Source: Acidobacteriota bacterium | GTDB lineage: Bacteria; Acidobacteriota; Terriglobia; Acidiferrales; UBA7541 | DNA length: 64,000 nucleotides | Assembly (NCBI GenBank): GCA_003167215.1 | Contig: PMTV01000015.1 | Location: 331 to 64,330 of the forward strand | Direction: 5' to 3' | Shown here: one piece after another, positions 34,766 to 43,361 of the stretch | Layout: every line of letters begins with the position of its first letter | Position numbering within the stretch: the stretch's first letter is position 1 | Program-made: the position numbers and the translations under genes | The notes under the pieces: generated by a model | Told to the model about the DNA's origin: nothing | What the model saw: the letters and a program-made list of their open reading frames with translations, nothing else | The model's database searches: none

Positions 34766-35113
34766 CTAGGCGGCGCGTTCGACTTGGACCGCGGTGCCGT
34801 AGACCAGGACTTCGGTGACGCCTTGCATCAACTCGTTTGAATCGTAGCGCACGCCGATGACGGCATTCGCGCCGTGAGAGCTGGCGTGTTGCATCATCAA
34901 TTCCAGCGCTTGCTCTCGCGTGGTCTCGCACATTTCCTCGAAGAGAGTAATGTTGCCGCCCACGAGCGTTTCCAGCGAAGCGCCGATGGTCCCGAGTATG
35001 CTGCGCGAGCGCACGGTGATTCCGCGCACCAGACCTATGTTCCGCACCACGCGGTATCCCGGCAGCTCAAACGCCGTGGTAACCATGTTTTCGTTCACGC
35101 TTACGTCCATCAT
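34766..35113 (-). CDS. YbjQ/UPF0145-family small protein
   Basis: This 115-residue protein belongs to the YbjQ (DUF74, heavy-metal-binding-like) family, whose structures form ring-shaped pentamers of unknown function. Family features are PGYRVVRNIGLVRGITVRSR (about 18-37), the central LVGGNITLFEEMCETTREQA, then MQHASSHGANAVIGVRYDSN and a final EVLVYGTAVQV. The start is ATG 35113 or the adjacent ATG 35110, both next to AAAGGGGG; the open frame to 35179 is not needed for homology. It is divergent from the helicase gene. Confidence 0.88.
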   Translation of the reverse strand: MMDVSVNENMVTTAFELPGYRVVRNIGLVRGITVRSRSILGTIGASLETLVGGNITLFEEMCETTREQALELMMQHASSHGANAVIGVRYDSNELMQGVTEVLVYGTAVQVERAA

Positions 35114-35193
35114 TCCCCCTTTGTCCTTCGCGTCCTTAGCAGCTCGCAGAATCTTACCCGCGCATCCCGTGCTATCCAATCATCGTTCATCGA

Positions 35194-35215
35194 AGGTTAC
35201 GCGTTTGTGTAACCT
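35194..35215. other. Inverted repeat upstream of the helicase
   Basis: AGGTTAC-N8-GTAACCT is a perfect 7-bp-arm inverted repeat in the divergent region between the YbjQ-like gene and the helicase. It could bind a dimeric regulator. Confidence 0.4.
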
Positions 35216-35276
35216 CCCGATAAGCTCATGGTTTCCCACCCGAATTGCTGAGGACATTTTCGCGGCAGTAACTATA

Positions 35277-35305
35277 TTGACGGTTTTGCAAGCTAAAAGG
35301 ATAAT
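35277..35305 (+). promoter_or_regulatory. Sigma70 promoter of the helicase-nuclease gene
   Basis: TTGACG (35277-35282), a 17-bp spacer and GATAAT (35300-35305) match the consensus at five of six positions each. Transcription would begin near 35312, after the first in-frame ATG (35304), which favours ATG 35334 as start. Confidence 0.6.
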
Positions 35306-35333
35306 GCGAATCTTACTTGATAACGCGTTACTA

Positions 35334-38300
35334 ATGACTAGCTTAAGACCCAACGGCAGTCCTGAACCTCAAGCCCCTGAGGCTTCACCACAACCAAGAA
35401 TCAAAGAGGGTCTCGTCGAGGCACTGACAAGCGCGTATGCGACGTTAATCAAAAGGCAACGCAGTGCCTCTAGCGCATTCGTTCGCTGGTCATCGCAGCA
35501 TGGGCGCGCGCACGAGTTCACGTGGATTGAAGAATCCTCGGAAACTCTAATGTTTGCGGGCCGTGATATTCGCTTTGCTCCCACTAGCCCCTGCCACGAA
35601 TCCATAAACAAAATGATGGCGACGATTGAACTTAACCCATATGAACGCGAACTGCTTTATGGCTATCCGTACATTGTCGGGCAGGTTGATGGAATTCCAA
35701 TTAGGGCTCCGTTGCTTACCATTCCGATCACAATCGCCGCTGACGGTGGAACGCTTTTGGTCCACCCCAACGAAGACATAGTTCGATTCAACTCGTTGCC
35801 CTTCCGCTCAGAGTTTGACACGGCCGCACAGGAGCTAGCCCTTGCCCGCTTGATCGAGGGCACGCCGAATTGTCCATTAACAGCTTCGGCGCTTCGCACG
35901 TTTTGTGAAAGTGTTGCCCGTGAGATGAAAGTGGGTGTAAACGGAAAGCTCGACGGTACCATTGCGTCTCCTCCAACTTTTCCCCGGGCTAATGCGCCTC
36001 TTGGAATTGTTGATAACGCGGCGTGCTTCGTAGCGCCCAAAACGAGCTATTTTCTTTCAAGCGACCTTCAACACATAGGTTCCAACGGCGCCAGTGGAGT
36101 GCAAGAAACTGCGCTTGGATGGCTCATCGGAACTCGGCCCGAGGAGCCGACTGCCGAGACTTTTGCGGACAGTAAAAGGGTCTTTTTCCCCTTCTCTTCC
36201 AATCCGAGCCAACGGCGTGTAGCGCTTCTGGCCAACGACCGGAAAAACAGAATAATAGTGGTGCAAGGACCTCCTGGCACGGGGAAATCCCTCACCATTG
36301 CAAACGTCGCCTGTCACTTAATCGCTTCCGGAAAGCGGGTTCTTATCACTTCCCAGAAGGACAAAGCTCTGGACGTAGTGGATAGTATTCTTCGAAATCT
36401 GAATTTACCTCAGCTTCCACTGACGCTGCTCAAGCAAGACCGTGATTCCAAAAGAGAATTGAAGGAGCGTCTCGAAGAGATTAAGAAAACTGAAGCCGCC
36501 GCAGAAACTCGACGCCAAGTGGAAGACCAGGCAACGGTGTGCAAGAACCTTGATGACGACGTCGAAACCTCGGAGCTATCTCTTGCCAACGCTCTAGTTG
36601 CGGAACATCTCGTCGCACATGCGGATCAAGAATTGACGTCCGCGAAAACGTTCCTTAAGCGTCTTAAAGCTAAGTGGAATTGCGCTCGCTCTAAGCGCTT
36701 GGCCCGGAAGCGTTCGTTACGTCTGTCCGATGACATTGGCGCGGAAACAACCAAGAAGCGTCTTGACCAACTCAGTGCTGCGCTTGCTCTAATTGGTATT
36801 GCAGCAAAGCATCGAACCGGAGAAGCAACGAAGAATGCGAGAAACCAATTGCGCGAATTCTCAAAGCTATTGGGACGTGACCGGGCAAATTACAAAAACT
36901 TCAGAGTGTTCGATCGAATGAAGAGCGAACCCGACCGTTGCCAAATGCTGCTCGGGATTCTGCCGTGTTGGATAATGTCACCAGATGACGTGGCCCGGCT
37001 GTTCCCCTGTCAAGCTGCATTATTTGACACGGTCATAGTTGACGAAGCGTCACAATGTGATCTGCCTTCAATGACGCCAGTTCTTTACCGAGCGAAACAG
37101 GCCATAATTGTTGGGGACGCGAAACAAATGCAGGCGCAACGCTTTGCATTTACCTCAAGTCAAGTCGCAGCGCAGGCTTGGCGGGAACAAGGATTGGATC
37201 ACCTAGATCCGGATGGTTGGTTAGACCCTACCAAGATTGACCTTTTGCAGCTCGCCTCGATTCGAATGGACGAGGAAGCGTTTCTCGACGAACATTACCG
37301 ATCTCTACCACCCATTATCGAATTTTCTAATTCTCGGTGGTACTCAGGAAGATTGCGCATCATGCGTGATCACAATGATAGAAGGTTCGGCGATCCGGGG
37401 GCGGCGACGGTTTCTCTACATAGAATCTCAGCAGGACAGGTTTCGCCCGGAACACAGGAAAATGAGAACGAGGCCATCGCTTTAGTGGATGCTCTCAGAG
37501 CTCAATTGCAACATCCGGGATATTTCGACGCGAGTTTTGGAGTGATTTGTTTATTCGAACAGCAAATGCGCTTGGTAAACGACCTAGTTGCCGAGAGGAT
37601 TCCCGAAGAACTCCGAACCTTCCACGACCTAGTAGTCGTAAATCCTGATGGGTTCCAAGGCGACGAGAGAGATGTGATTTATTACTCTCTGTCATTCGAT
37701 GCCGACGGAATGGATCAGTCGGCATTGTCTGCTCGTCAGGCTGATCGCGCACACATCCAGGGGATGCTAAACGTCGCGTTCACCCGCGCTCGCGACGAAG
37801 TTCATATTTTCCACACTGCAGCGATTGATAAGTTCGGCATGGCCTCGGGTAGCGGCGCAATTCGAGATTGGCTAGAACACTGCGATCACACCACCAAGAA
37901 CTCCACACCGACTAAAAACCCAGTCGAGCAAGCCCAATCGGAGTTCGAAGCGCAAGTCATTCGACAGCTCTCGAGGTGTGGTGTCAAGACCACATCACAA
38001 TACCCAAGCTGCGGATACTTTATCGACATCGTTGCAGAATTAAACGGTGAGCGAATTGCCATTGAATGCGATGGAGAGGTTTGGCACCTAGATGAGCACG
38101 GCAACCTGAAGATCGAGGACCTTCAGCGACAAGAGATTCTGGAGCGAGCTGGCTGGACGGTACTTCGGATACCGTATCGGGGATGGATGGCAAGCCAGGG
38201 TCTGCAACTCGACCGCGTATTTCGGGCCCTGATTCCGCTCAATGAAGAGCCCATATCGGAGCCAGAATCTGAGGTTCTTATAGTTGGGCTCTCGCACACG

Positions 38301-38606
38301 GTAACATCCTACGAAGCGGCTATCATTAAGGCTCTAAAGGACGGCCTGAAGGAACGACAGGCCATCCTCAAGTCCGCCTCAGAACATATGGGCCGCGCCA
38401 GATTAGGCCCCCAGCTCCGTAGGCTTTTAGATGAGGCAGTGTCAAAGCTAGAGATCCGCAAGCTGGTGCTCAATGAGGATAACGAACTGTTCTTAGCCGA
38501 AGACGCGCGGACCGCTACATTCTTGACCCATGATCCTCCATCTCAGTTTCGAAACTGCCAGCAAGGTCGCCGAAGGAGGCGTTACCGCGGTTATCGCCGA
38601 TGGTAG
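35334..38606 (+). CDS. Superfamily 1 helicase fused to a PD-(D/E)XK-like nuclease
   Basis: The product has about 1090 residues. The N-terminal ~290 residues are a family-specific region. The SF1 (DNA2/NAM7, COG1112-like) motor follows. Motif I is VVQGPPGTGKSLT (about 310), motif II is VIVDEASQC, motif III is IIVGDAKQMQ, and later motifs are DGFQGDERDVIYYSLS and LNVAFTRARDEVH. A ~190-residue charged helical insertion (KRELKERLEEIKK...) sits between motifs I and II. Residues about 860-970 resemble the DUF559/MTES_1575 endonuclease: SEFEAQVIRQL, GYFIDIVAEL, AIECDGEVWH, RQEILERAGWTVLRIPY. A winged-helix-like segment and an Arg-rich tail end the protein. Lower-GC codons than neighbours suggest transfer. 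This architecture fits an antiphage or DNA-processing role, which is inference. ATG 35304 is an alternative start. Confidence 0.85.
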   Translation: MTSLRPNGSPEPQAPEASPQPRIKEGLVEALTSAYATLIKRQRSASSAFVRWSSQHGRAHEFTWIEESSETLMFAGRDIRFAPTSPCHESINKMMATIELNPYERELLYGYPYIVGQVDGIPIRAPLLTIPITIAADGGTLLVHPNEDIVRFNSLPFRSEFDTAAQELALARLIEGTPNCPLTASALRTFCESVAREMKVGVNGKLDGTIASPPTFPRANAPLGIVDNAACFVAPKTSYFLSSDLQHIGSNGASGVQETALGWLIGTRPEEPTAETFADSKRVFFPFSSNPSQRRVALLANDRKNRIIVVQGPPGTGKSLTIANVACHLIASGKRVLITSQKDKALDVVDSILRNLNLPQLPLTLLKQDRDSKRELKERLEEIKKTEAAAETRRQVEDQATVCKNLDDDVETSELSLANALVAEHLVAHADQELTSAKTFLKRLKAKWNCARSKRLARKRSLRLSDDIGAETTKKRLDQLSAALALIGIAAKHRTGEATKNARNQLREFSKLLGRDRANYKNFRVFDRMKSEPDRCQMLLGILPCWIMSPDDVARLFPCQAALFDTVIVDEASQCDLPSMTPVLYRAKQAIIVGDAKQMQAQRFAFTSSQVAAQAWREQGLDHLDPDGWLDPTKIDLLQLASIRMDEEAFLDEHYRSLPPIIEFSNSRWYSGRLRIMRDHNDRRFGDPGAATVSLHRISAGQVSPGTQENENEAIALVDALRAQLQHPGYFDASFGVICLFEQQMRLVNDLVAERIPEELRTFHDLVVVNPDGFQGDERDVIYYSLSFDADGMDQSALSARQADRAHIQGMLNVAFTRARDEVHIFHTAAIDKFGMASGSGAIRDWLEHCDHTTKNSTPTKNPVEQAQSEFEAQVIRQLSRCGVKTTSQYPSCGYFIDIVAELNGERIAIECDGEVWHLDEHGNLKIEDLQRQEILERAGWTVLRIPYRGWMASQGLQLDRVFRALIPLNEEPISEPESEVLIVGLSHTVTSYEAAIIKALKDGLKERQAILKSASEHMGRARLGPQLRRLLDEAVSKLEIRKLVLNEDNELFLAEDARTATFLTHDPPSQFRNCQQGRRRRRYRGYRRW

Positions 38607-38658
38607 CGCCAAATCGCGTATTTCAGCTAGCCGCGCGGCGGGTCTACACCCGGGGTAC

Positions 38659-38983
38659 TGTCCTAATTTCCACGGCTAGCAACTTCAACCGAAGCGTGCC
38701 TAGAACTTTCTGCGCTTTGATTCCGGGCGGCCACCTTGCAATGCGGGAACAGAAGTGGGCAGTTCCTTTCTCGACTTCTTGAGGATTTTGTCCGCGCGTG
38801 CGTCAATCAGCTTGCAGAGCATCGCTTTCGCTTCTATAAGTTCCTTGCGTATTGCTTTCCGATCTTCGTCCGTATCCCCTGCTAGGCGCGGTTTCATACA
38901 ATTTTTTTCCGCCGACAACTCTAGCATGAAATAAATGTCAAGGACAGACTTCGATGCAAAGGGGCTAGAGCGAAATTAGGACA
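38659..38983. mobile_element. MITE-like element with perfect 12-bp terminal inverted repeats
   Basis: TGTCCTAATTTC (38659-38670) and its exact complement GAAATTAGGACA (38972-38983) bound a 325-bp segment. Similarity continues inward with small gaps (both ends soon reach CTAGC). No transposase is present; one short minus-strand reading frame lies inside. No clear target duplication is seen at the flanks. It is best read as a small non-autonomous element or a deleted insertion sequence. Confidence 0.5.
38700..38897 (-). CDS. Possible small helical protein inside the inverted-repeat element
   Basis: The frame has 65 codons from ATG 38897 (an alternative ATG is at 38927), preceded by GGCGGA about 10 bases upstream. 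The product is strongly charged and probably helical (DRKAIRKELIEAKAMLCKL, then DARADKILKKSRKE) with a basic tail. No family is recognised. It lies wholly between the 12-bp inverted repeats, so it may be a passenger or a remnant of a transposition gene. Confidence 0.35.
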   Translation of the reverse strand: MKPRLAGDTDEDRKAIRKELIEAKAMLCKLIDARADKILKKSRKELPTSVPALQGGRPESKRRKF

Positions 38984-39139
38984 CGTCCAGACCCGGAAAA
39001 CGGGGCGGAATTTGTTGCTCCATGCTAAAATAAACAAGCGTTCGTTGCTCCTGAAACCTCTCGCAATTCTATCGGGGTTGCAAGATCGCGTTTGCAGCCC
39101 TGTTCGTCTGGCCGCATCGACATAACGAATCGACATAAA

Positions 39140-40975
39140 ATGAACTCAAAACTACGCAATATAGCGATTATCGCGCACGTGGACCACGGCAAGACGACGC
39201 TCGTCGATGCCATGCTGCGGCAAAGCGGAATTTTCAGCACGCACGCTCATCTGGTGGAACGTGTGATGGACTCCAACGACCTGGAGCGCGAGCGCGGGAT
39301 CACGATTCTGGCGAAAAACACCGCGGTGACGTATCACGACACGAAAATTAATATCGTGGACACGCCGGGGCACAGCGATTTCGGCGGAGAAGTGGAACGC
39401 GCGTTGCGCATGGTGGACGGAGTGCTGCTGCTGGTGGACGCGAGCGAAGGGCCGCTGCCGCAGACGCGTTACGTGCTGCAGAAGGCGCTGGCGGCGAAGC
39501 TGCCTCCGATTATCGTGCTGAATAAAATCGATCGGGCGGACGCGCGGCCGGCGGCCGTGTTGGATGAGATTTACGACCTCTTCATCGACCTGGACGCGAC
39601 GGAAGACCAACTCGATTTTCCGGTGCTGTACACCAACGCGAAGACGGGCGTGGCGCATCGCGTGGTGGGCGACTCGTCCACAAACCTGCAGGCGCTGTTT
39701 GAGACTATTGTGGCTTCGACTCCTCCGCCTTCGGGGGATGCCGCGGCGGTGCTGCAAATTCAGGTGACGAATCTAGACTACAGCGACTATCTTGGGCGGC
39801 TGGCGATTGCGCGCGTGTTTTCAGGAACGCTGAAGCGCGGCACGGAAGTGGGCATCGCGAAACTTTCAGGCGTGATTCAGCCGACGAAGATCACGAAATT
39901 GTTTACGTTCCGCGGACTCGAACGCGACGAAGCGGAAGAAGTGGCGGCGGGAGACATCTGCGCCATCGCGGGCGTGGAAGGAATTCAAATCGGCGAAAGC
40001 ATTACGGACCTGGCGAATCCGGCGCCGCTTGAGCCGCTTTTGATCGACGAGCCGACGTTGACCATGGTGTTTACGGTGAATACTTCGCCGTTTGCGGGAC
40101 GCGAAGGGCAATACGTGACTTCGCGCGACCTGCGCGCACGGCTCGACCGCGAATTGCTGACCAACGTTTCGCTGCGCATCGAAGATATGGGCGCGACGGA
40201 TTCGTTTCGCGTGCTGGCTCGCGGAGAACTTCAGCTCGCCATTTTGATTGAGACCATGCGGCGCGAAGGCTACGAGCTGATGGTCGGCAAGCCGGAAATC
40301 GTGGTGCGCACAGAAAACGGAAAGCGCGTGGAGCCGCTGGAAGTGTTGATCGTGGATTGTCCGGAAACTTTTATCGGCATCGTGATGGAAACGCTGGGAA
40401 CGCGGCGCGGCGAAATGGTGAAGATGGTGAACCATCATTCGGGGCGCGTGCGCATGGAGTTTCGCATTCCTTCGCGCGGGCTGATCGGGTTGCGCGGGCA
40501 ATTGCTGACGGATACGCGCGGGACGTCGCTGATTCACTCGATGCTGGACGGCTGGACGGATTACGCGGGGGACATGGCTTCGCGATTGACGGGCGCGCTG
40601 GTGAGCGACCGCACGGGCGTTTCGACGGCGTACGCGGTTTGGGGGATTCAGGAGCGCGGCGAAATGTTTGTGGGGCCGAGCCTGGAAGTGTATGAAGGAA
40701 TGATCGTCGGAGAGAATGCGCGCGAAGACGACATGAACGTCAACATCACGAAAGAAAAGAAGCAGACGAATATGCGGTCGTCGAGCGCGGACGAAGCCAT
40801 ACGGCTGATCCCGCCGCGCGAGTTAACGCTGGAAAAAGCCATCGAATTTATTTCGGACGACGAGTTTGTGGAAGTGACGCCGAAATCCATCCGCCTGCGG
40901 AAGAAAGTTCTGGACGCAAAGAAACGCCCGAAACGCTGGCAGGAGATCAAAGCCAGCGCCGAATCTGCCTCCTGA
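39140..40975 (+). CDS. typA: Ribosome-associated GTPase TypA/BipA
   Basis: This 611-residue translational GTPase related to EF-G acts on the 70S ribosome, in large-subunit assembly and stress or cold adaptation. The G domain shows [17 protein letters not shown] (G1), the switch region [29 protein letters not shown] (G3) and [11 protein letters not shown] (G4). Domains II, III and V and the TypA-specific C-terminal domain follow ([19 protein letters not shown] near residue 535). ATG 39140 is used because homology begins there ([10 protein letters not shown]); the frame is open to 39092. An intrinsic terminator follows. Confidence 0.97.
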   Translation: MNSKLRNIAIIAHVDHGKTTLVDAMLRQSGIFSTHAHLVERVMDSNDLERERGITILAKNTAVTYHDTKINIVDTPGHSDFGGEVERALRMVDGVLLLVDASEGPLPQTRYVLQKALAAKLPPIIVLNKIDRADARPAAVLDEIYDLFIDLDATEDQLDFPVLYTNAKTGVAHRVVGDSSTNLQALFETIVASTPPPSGDAAAVLQIQVTNLDYSDYLGRLAIARVFSGTLKRGTEVGIAKLSGVIQPTKITKLFTFRGLERDEAEEVAAGDICAIAGVEGIQIGESITDLANPAPLEPLLIDEPTLTMVFTVNTSPFAGREGQYVTSRDLRARLDRELLTNVSLRIEDMGATDSFRVLARGELQLAILIETMRREGYELMVGKPEIVVRTENGKRVEPLEVLIVDCPETFIGIVMETLGTRRGEMVKMVNHHSGRVRMEFRIPSRGLIGLRGQLLTDTRGTSLIHSMLDGWTDYAGDMASRLTGALVSDRTGVSTAYAVWGIQERGEMFVGPSLEVYEGMIVGENAREDDMNVNITKEKKQTNMRSSSADEAIRLIPPRELTLEKAIEFISDDEFVEVTPKSIRLRKKVLDAKKRPKRWQEIKASAESAS

Positions 40976-40990
40976 AGCGGCGTTGATGAT

Positions 40991-41010
40991 GGGCCAAGCG
41001 GCCCGTTTTT
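40991..41010 (+). terminator. Intrinsic terminator of typA
   Basis: GGGCC-AAGC-GGCCC followed by GTTTTT, 16 bases after the typA stop codon. Confidence 0.8.
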
Positions 41011-41183
41011 CGCTATTTCGCTACTGTGGAAGTGTTCGTTAGCGGGATGGGGGATTCCCACGAGCGGGCAAACGGTCCCTTTCCAAGCTTGCAAATTACC
41101 TCTAATTGAAACATTATAAGGCACTTATCATCGCGGTGAGACCGGAATTCAATTTGCGATGTATATAGCCGAGGTTGGTCGCT

Positions 41184-42437
41184 TTGGACATCGCGCGCCC
41201 AGAAGTCAAAAGGCAAAAAAAGATCCGCCGGACGATTTATATAGCGATCGCGGTGGTTCTGATTCCGCTGGTGACCTACGCGCTTTCGCGATTGAAGCCG
41301 GCGGCGCCCAGTGTGGACAGCGCTACGGTGTGGACGGACACGGTGAAACGCGGGCCGATGCTGCGCGATGTCCGCGGACTGGGTACCCTGGTGCCGGAAA
41401 CCATTCGTTTGATTCCAGCAGCGACCGACGGACAAATTGTGCAGCGCAATCTGCTTGCTGGGACTCCGCTGAAAGCTGACACGATCATTTTGGAGTTGAG
41501 CAATCCTGAATTGCAGCAGGCGGCGCTGGATGCGGAGTATCAGATGAAAGGCGCCGAAGCAAATCTGGAACAGACCAAAGCGCTGCTTCAGAATCAGCTG
41601 ATGGACAAACGCACGCAAGCTGCAGCGCTGAGTTCCGCGTATCACACGGCGGTGCTGGATCGAGACACAAACAAGCAGCTCGCCGACAACGGCCTGGTGT
41701 CGGACTTGATTTACAAGAAATCGCAAGTAGTGGCGGAGGAGCTCGCCAAGCAGGATGACTTGGCTCAAAAAGAAGTGGAGACATTTTCGAATTCCATCGC
41801 TTCGCAAGTGGCCGTACAGCAGGCGAGCTTGGATGAAAAGCGCGCAATGTACGCGCTGAAAAAATCGCAATTGGATCAGCTAAAAGTTCGTCCCGGTATT
41901 GATGGGGTGTTGCAAGAGCTGGACGTGGAAGTGGGGCAAAAAGTGACGCAGGGAACCGTGCTGGCGCGCGTGGCGCAGCCGACGCATTTGAAGGCGCAAC
42001 TTAAGATTGCCGAGACGCAGGCGAAAGACATCACCATCGGGCAAAAGGCTTCCGTGGATACGCACAATGGCGTGATCGCCGGCCACGTGATGCGGATCGA
42101 TCCGGCGGTGGTAAACGGAACGGTGACAGTGGATGTTGCGCTGGATGGCGAACTGCCGCAAGGCGCCCGGCCGGACCTGAGCGTCGAAGGCACGGTTGAA
42201 ATCGAGCGGCTGGCGGACGTGCTGTATGTCGGCCGGCCGGTGCATGGCGAGGCGAATAGCACGGTGGGCTTATTCAAAGTGGTGGACGACGGAGCCGCGG
42301 CTACGCGCGTGCAGGTGCAGCTGGGGCGCACGTCGGTGAACACGGTGGAAATCGTGAAAGGGCTGCAAATCGGGGACAAAGTAATCTTGTCCGACATGTC
42401 GGCCTGGGACAATTACGATCGCGTGCAATTGAAGTAG
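41184..42437 (+). CDS. Periplasmic adaptor (membrane-fusion) protein of a MacAB-type exporter
   Basis: This 417-residue HlyD/MacA-family protein has an N-terminal membrane anchor (about residues 18-36). A first beta-barrel/lipoyl half-motif follows (VPETIRLIPAATDGQIV, about 70-86), then a long alpha-hairpin coiled coil (about 110-230) and the second lipoyl half (KVRPGIDGVLQELDVEVGQKV). The beta-barrel and membrane-proximal domains make up the rest. It would bridge an inner-membrane ABC transporter to an outer-membrane channel; no TolC gene lies here. The start is TTG at 41184 (MDIARPEVKRQKK) with GAGG 9 bases upstream; TTG 41175 overlaps that site. It heads the plus-strand ATPase-permease block. 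Confidence 0.9.
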   Translation: MDIARPEVKRQKKIRRTIYIAIAVVLIPLVTYALSRLKPAAPSVDSATVWTDTVKRGPMLRDVRGLGTLVPETIRLIPAATDGQIVQRNLLAGTPLKADTIILELSNPELQQAALDAEYQMKGAEANLEQTKALLQNQLMDKRTQAAALSSAYHTAVLDRDTNKQLADNGLVSDLIYKKSQVVAEELAKQDDLAQKEVETFSNSIASQVAVQQASLDEKRAMYALKKSQLDQLKVRPGIDGVLQELDVEVGQKVTQGTVLARVAQPTHLKAQLKIAETQAKDITIGQKASVDTHNGVIAGHVMRIDPAVVNGTVTVDVALDGELPQGARPDLSVEGTVEIERLADVLYVGRPVHGEANSTVGLFKVVDDGAAATRVQVQLGRTSVNTVEIVKGLQIGDKVILSDMSAWDNYDRVQLK

Positions 42438-42513
42438 TTAACGGAACTTTTGCAGGCCCTGGGAACGTACCTCTCTTGGCGAGAAACGCGATAGCATAGG
42501 CGGAGGAGCAAGC

Positions 42514-43227
42514 ATGGACACGACGGCAAAATCAATGATTCGACTGGAAGGCGTGACGAAAGTTTTTTACACCGATGAGGTCGAAACGCACGCGCTCGGC
42601 GGTGTGCATCTGGATATCAAGAACGGCGAATTTCTTTCCATCGCGGGGCCTTCCGGATGCGGCAAATCGACGCTGCTCTCGATTCTCGGGTTGCTCGACT
42701 CGCCGACGGATGGAAACTACTGGATCAATACGCAGCCGGTGGCGAACCTTTCTCTTTCCGATCGCACGCGCATACGCAATCGGGAGATCGGCTTCATCTT
42801 CCAGGCGTTCAATTTGATAGGCGACCTGACGGTTTTCGAGAACGTGGAGTTGCCGCTCACCTATCGCAGCATGGCTTCGGCTGAGCGCAAGAAGCGCGTG
42901 CAGGAAGTGCTCGAGCGCGTGGGAATGGCGCACCGCATGAAACATTACCCTTCCCAACTTTCAGGCGGCCAGCAGCAGCGCGTAGCCGTAGCGCGAGCGC
43001 TGGTAGGTTCGCCTTCGATACTGCTGGCGGACGAGCCGACCGGAAATTTGGACTCCAAAAACAGCGAAGCGGTCGTGGATTTGCTCCGGCAACTGCACCG
43101 CGAGGGCGCGACCATCTGCATGGTCACGCACGACCCGCGCTACGCTAGCGTCGCCGACCGCACGATTCATCTTTTTGACGGCCGCATCGTCGAGGAAACA
43201 GTGGGCACGCACAGCGTGTCCGTGTAA
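42514..43227 (+). CDS. ABC transporter ATPase, MacB/LolD type
   Basis: This 237-residue nucleotide-binding protein has Walker A GPSGCGKSTLL (about 46-56), Q-loop IFQAFNLIGDLT, signature LSGGQQQRVAVARAL, Walker B ILLADEPTGNLDS and the H-loop CMVTHDPR. All key residues are canonical. It should power one or more of the FtsX-fold permeases encoded next. A strong ribosome site (GGAGGAG) precedes ATG 42514. It lies 76 bases after the adaptor gene and 134 bases before the first permease. Confidence 0.94.
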   Translation: MDTTAKSMIRLEGVTKVFYTDEVETHALGGVHLDIKNGEFLSIAGPSGCGKSTLLSILGLLDSPTDGNYWINTQPVANLSLSDRTRIRNREIGFIFQAFNLIGDLTVFENVELPLTYRSMASAERKKRVQEVLERVGMAHRMKHYPSQLSGGQQQRVAVARALVGSPSILLADEPTGNLDSKNSEAVVDLLRQLHREGATICMVTHDPRYASVADRTIHLFDGRIVEETVGTHSVSV

Positions 43228-43270
43228 GCCAGTTCAATCTCGCATTATAAAAATTTGGAAAGTGAAGCGG

Positions 43271-43286
43271 CCGAAAAGCATTTCGG
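43271..43286. other. Short perfect hairpin before the first permease
   Basis: CCGAAA-AGCA-TTTCGG lies in the ATPase-permease gap. There is no T-tract, so it is more likely an mRNA processing or stability element than a terminator. Confidence 0.35.
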
Positions 43287-43361
43287 AAGCATTGGCACGG
43301 GTGTGTACGAATGAGTGCTAGCGAGTAATTCGCATCGCTTGTTGTTTGCGCGGAGAGAAAA

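Noticed and set aside
38531-38680. Possible frameshift at the helicase C-terminus (alternative frame MILHLSFETASKVAEGG)
   Set aside because: The alternative frame is short and not linked to a known domain; the Arg-rich tail in the main frame is acceptable.
43228-43361. Sigma54-like TTGGCACG near 43290
   Set aside because: The GC of the -12 element is missing at the required 10-bp spacing.
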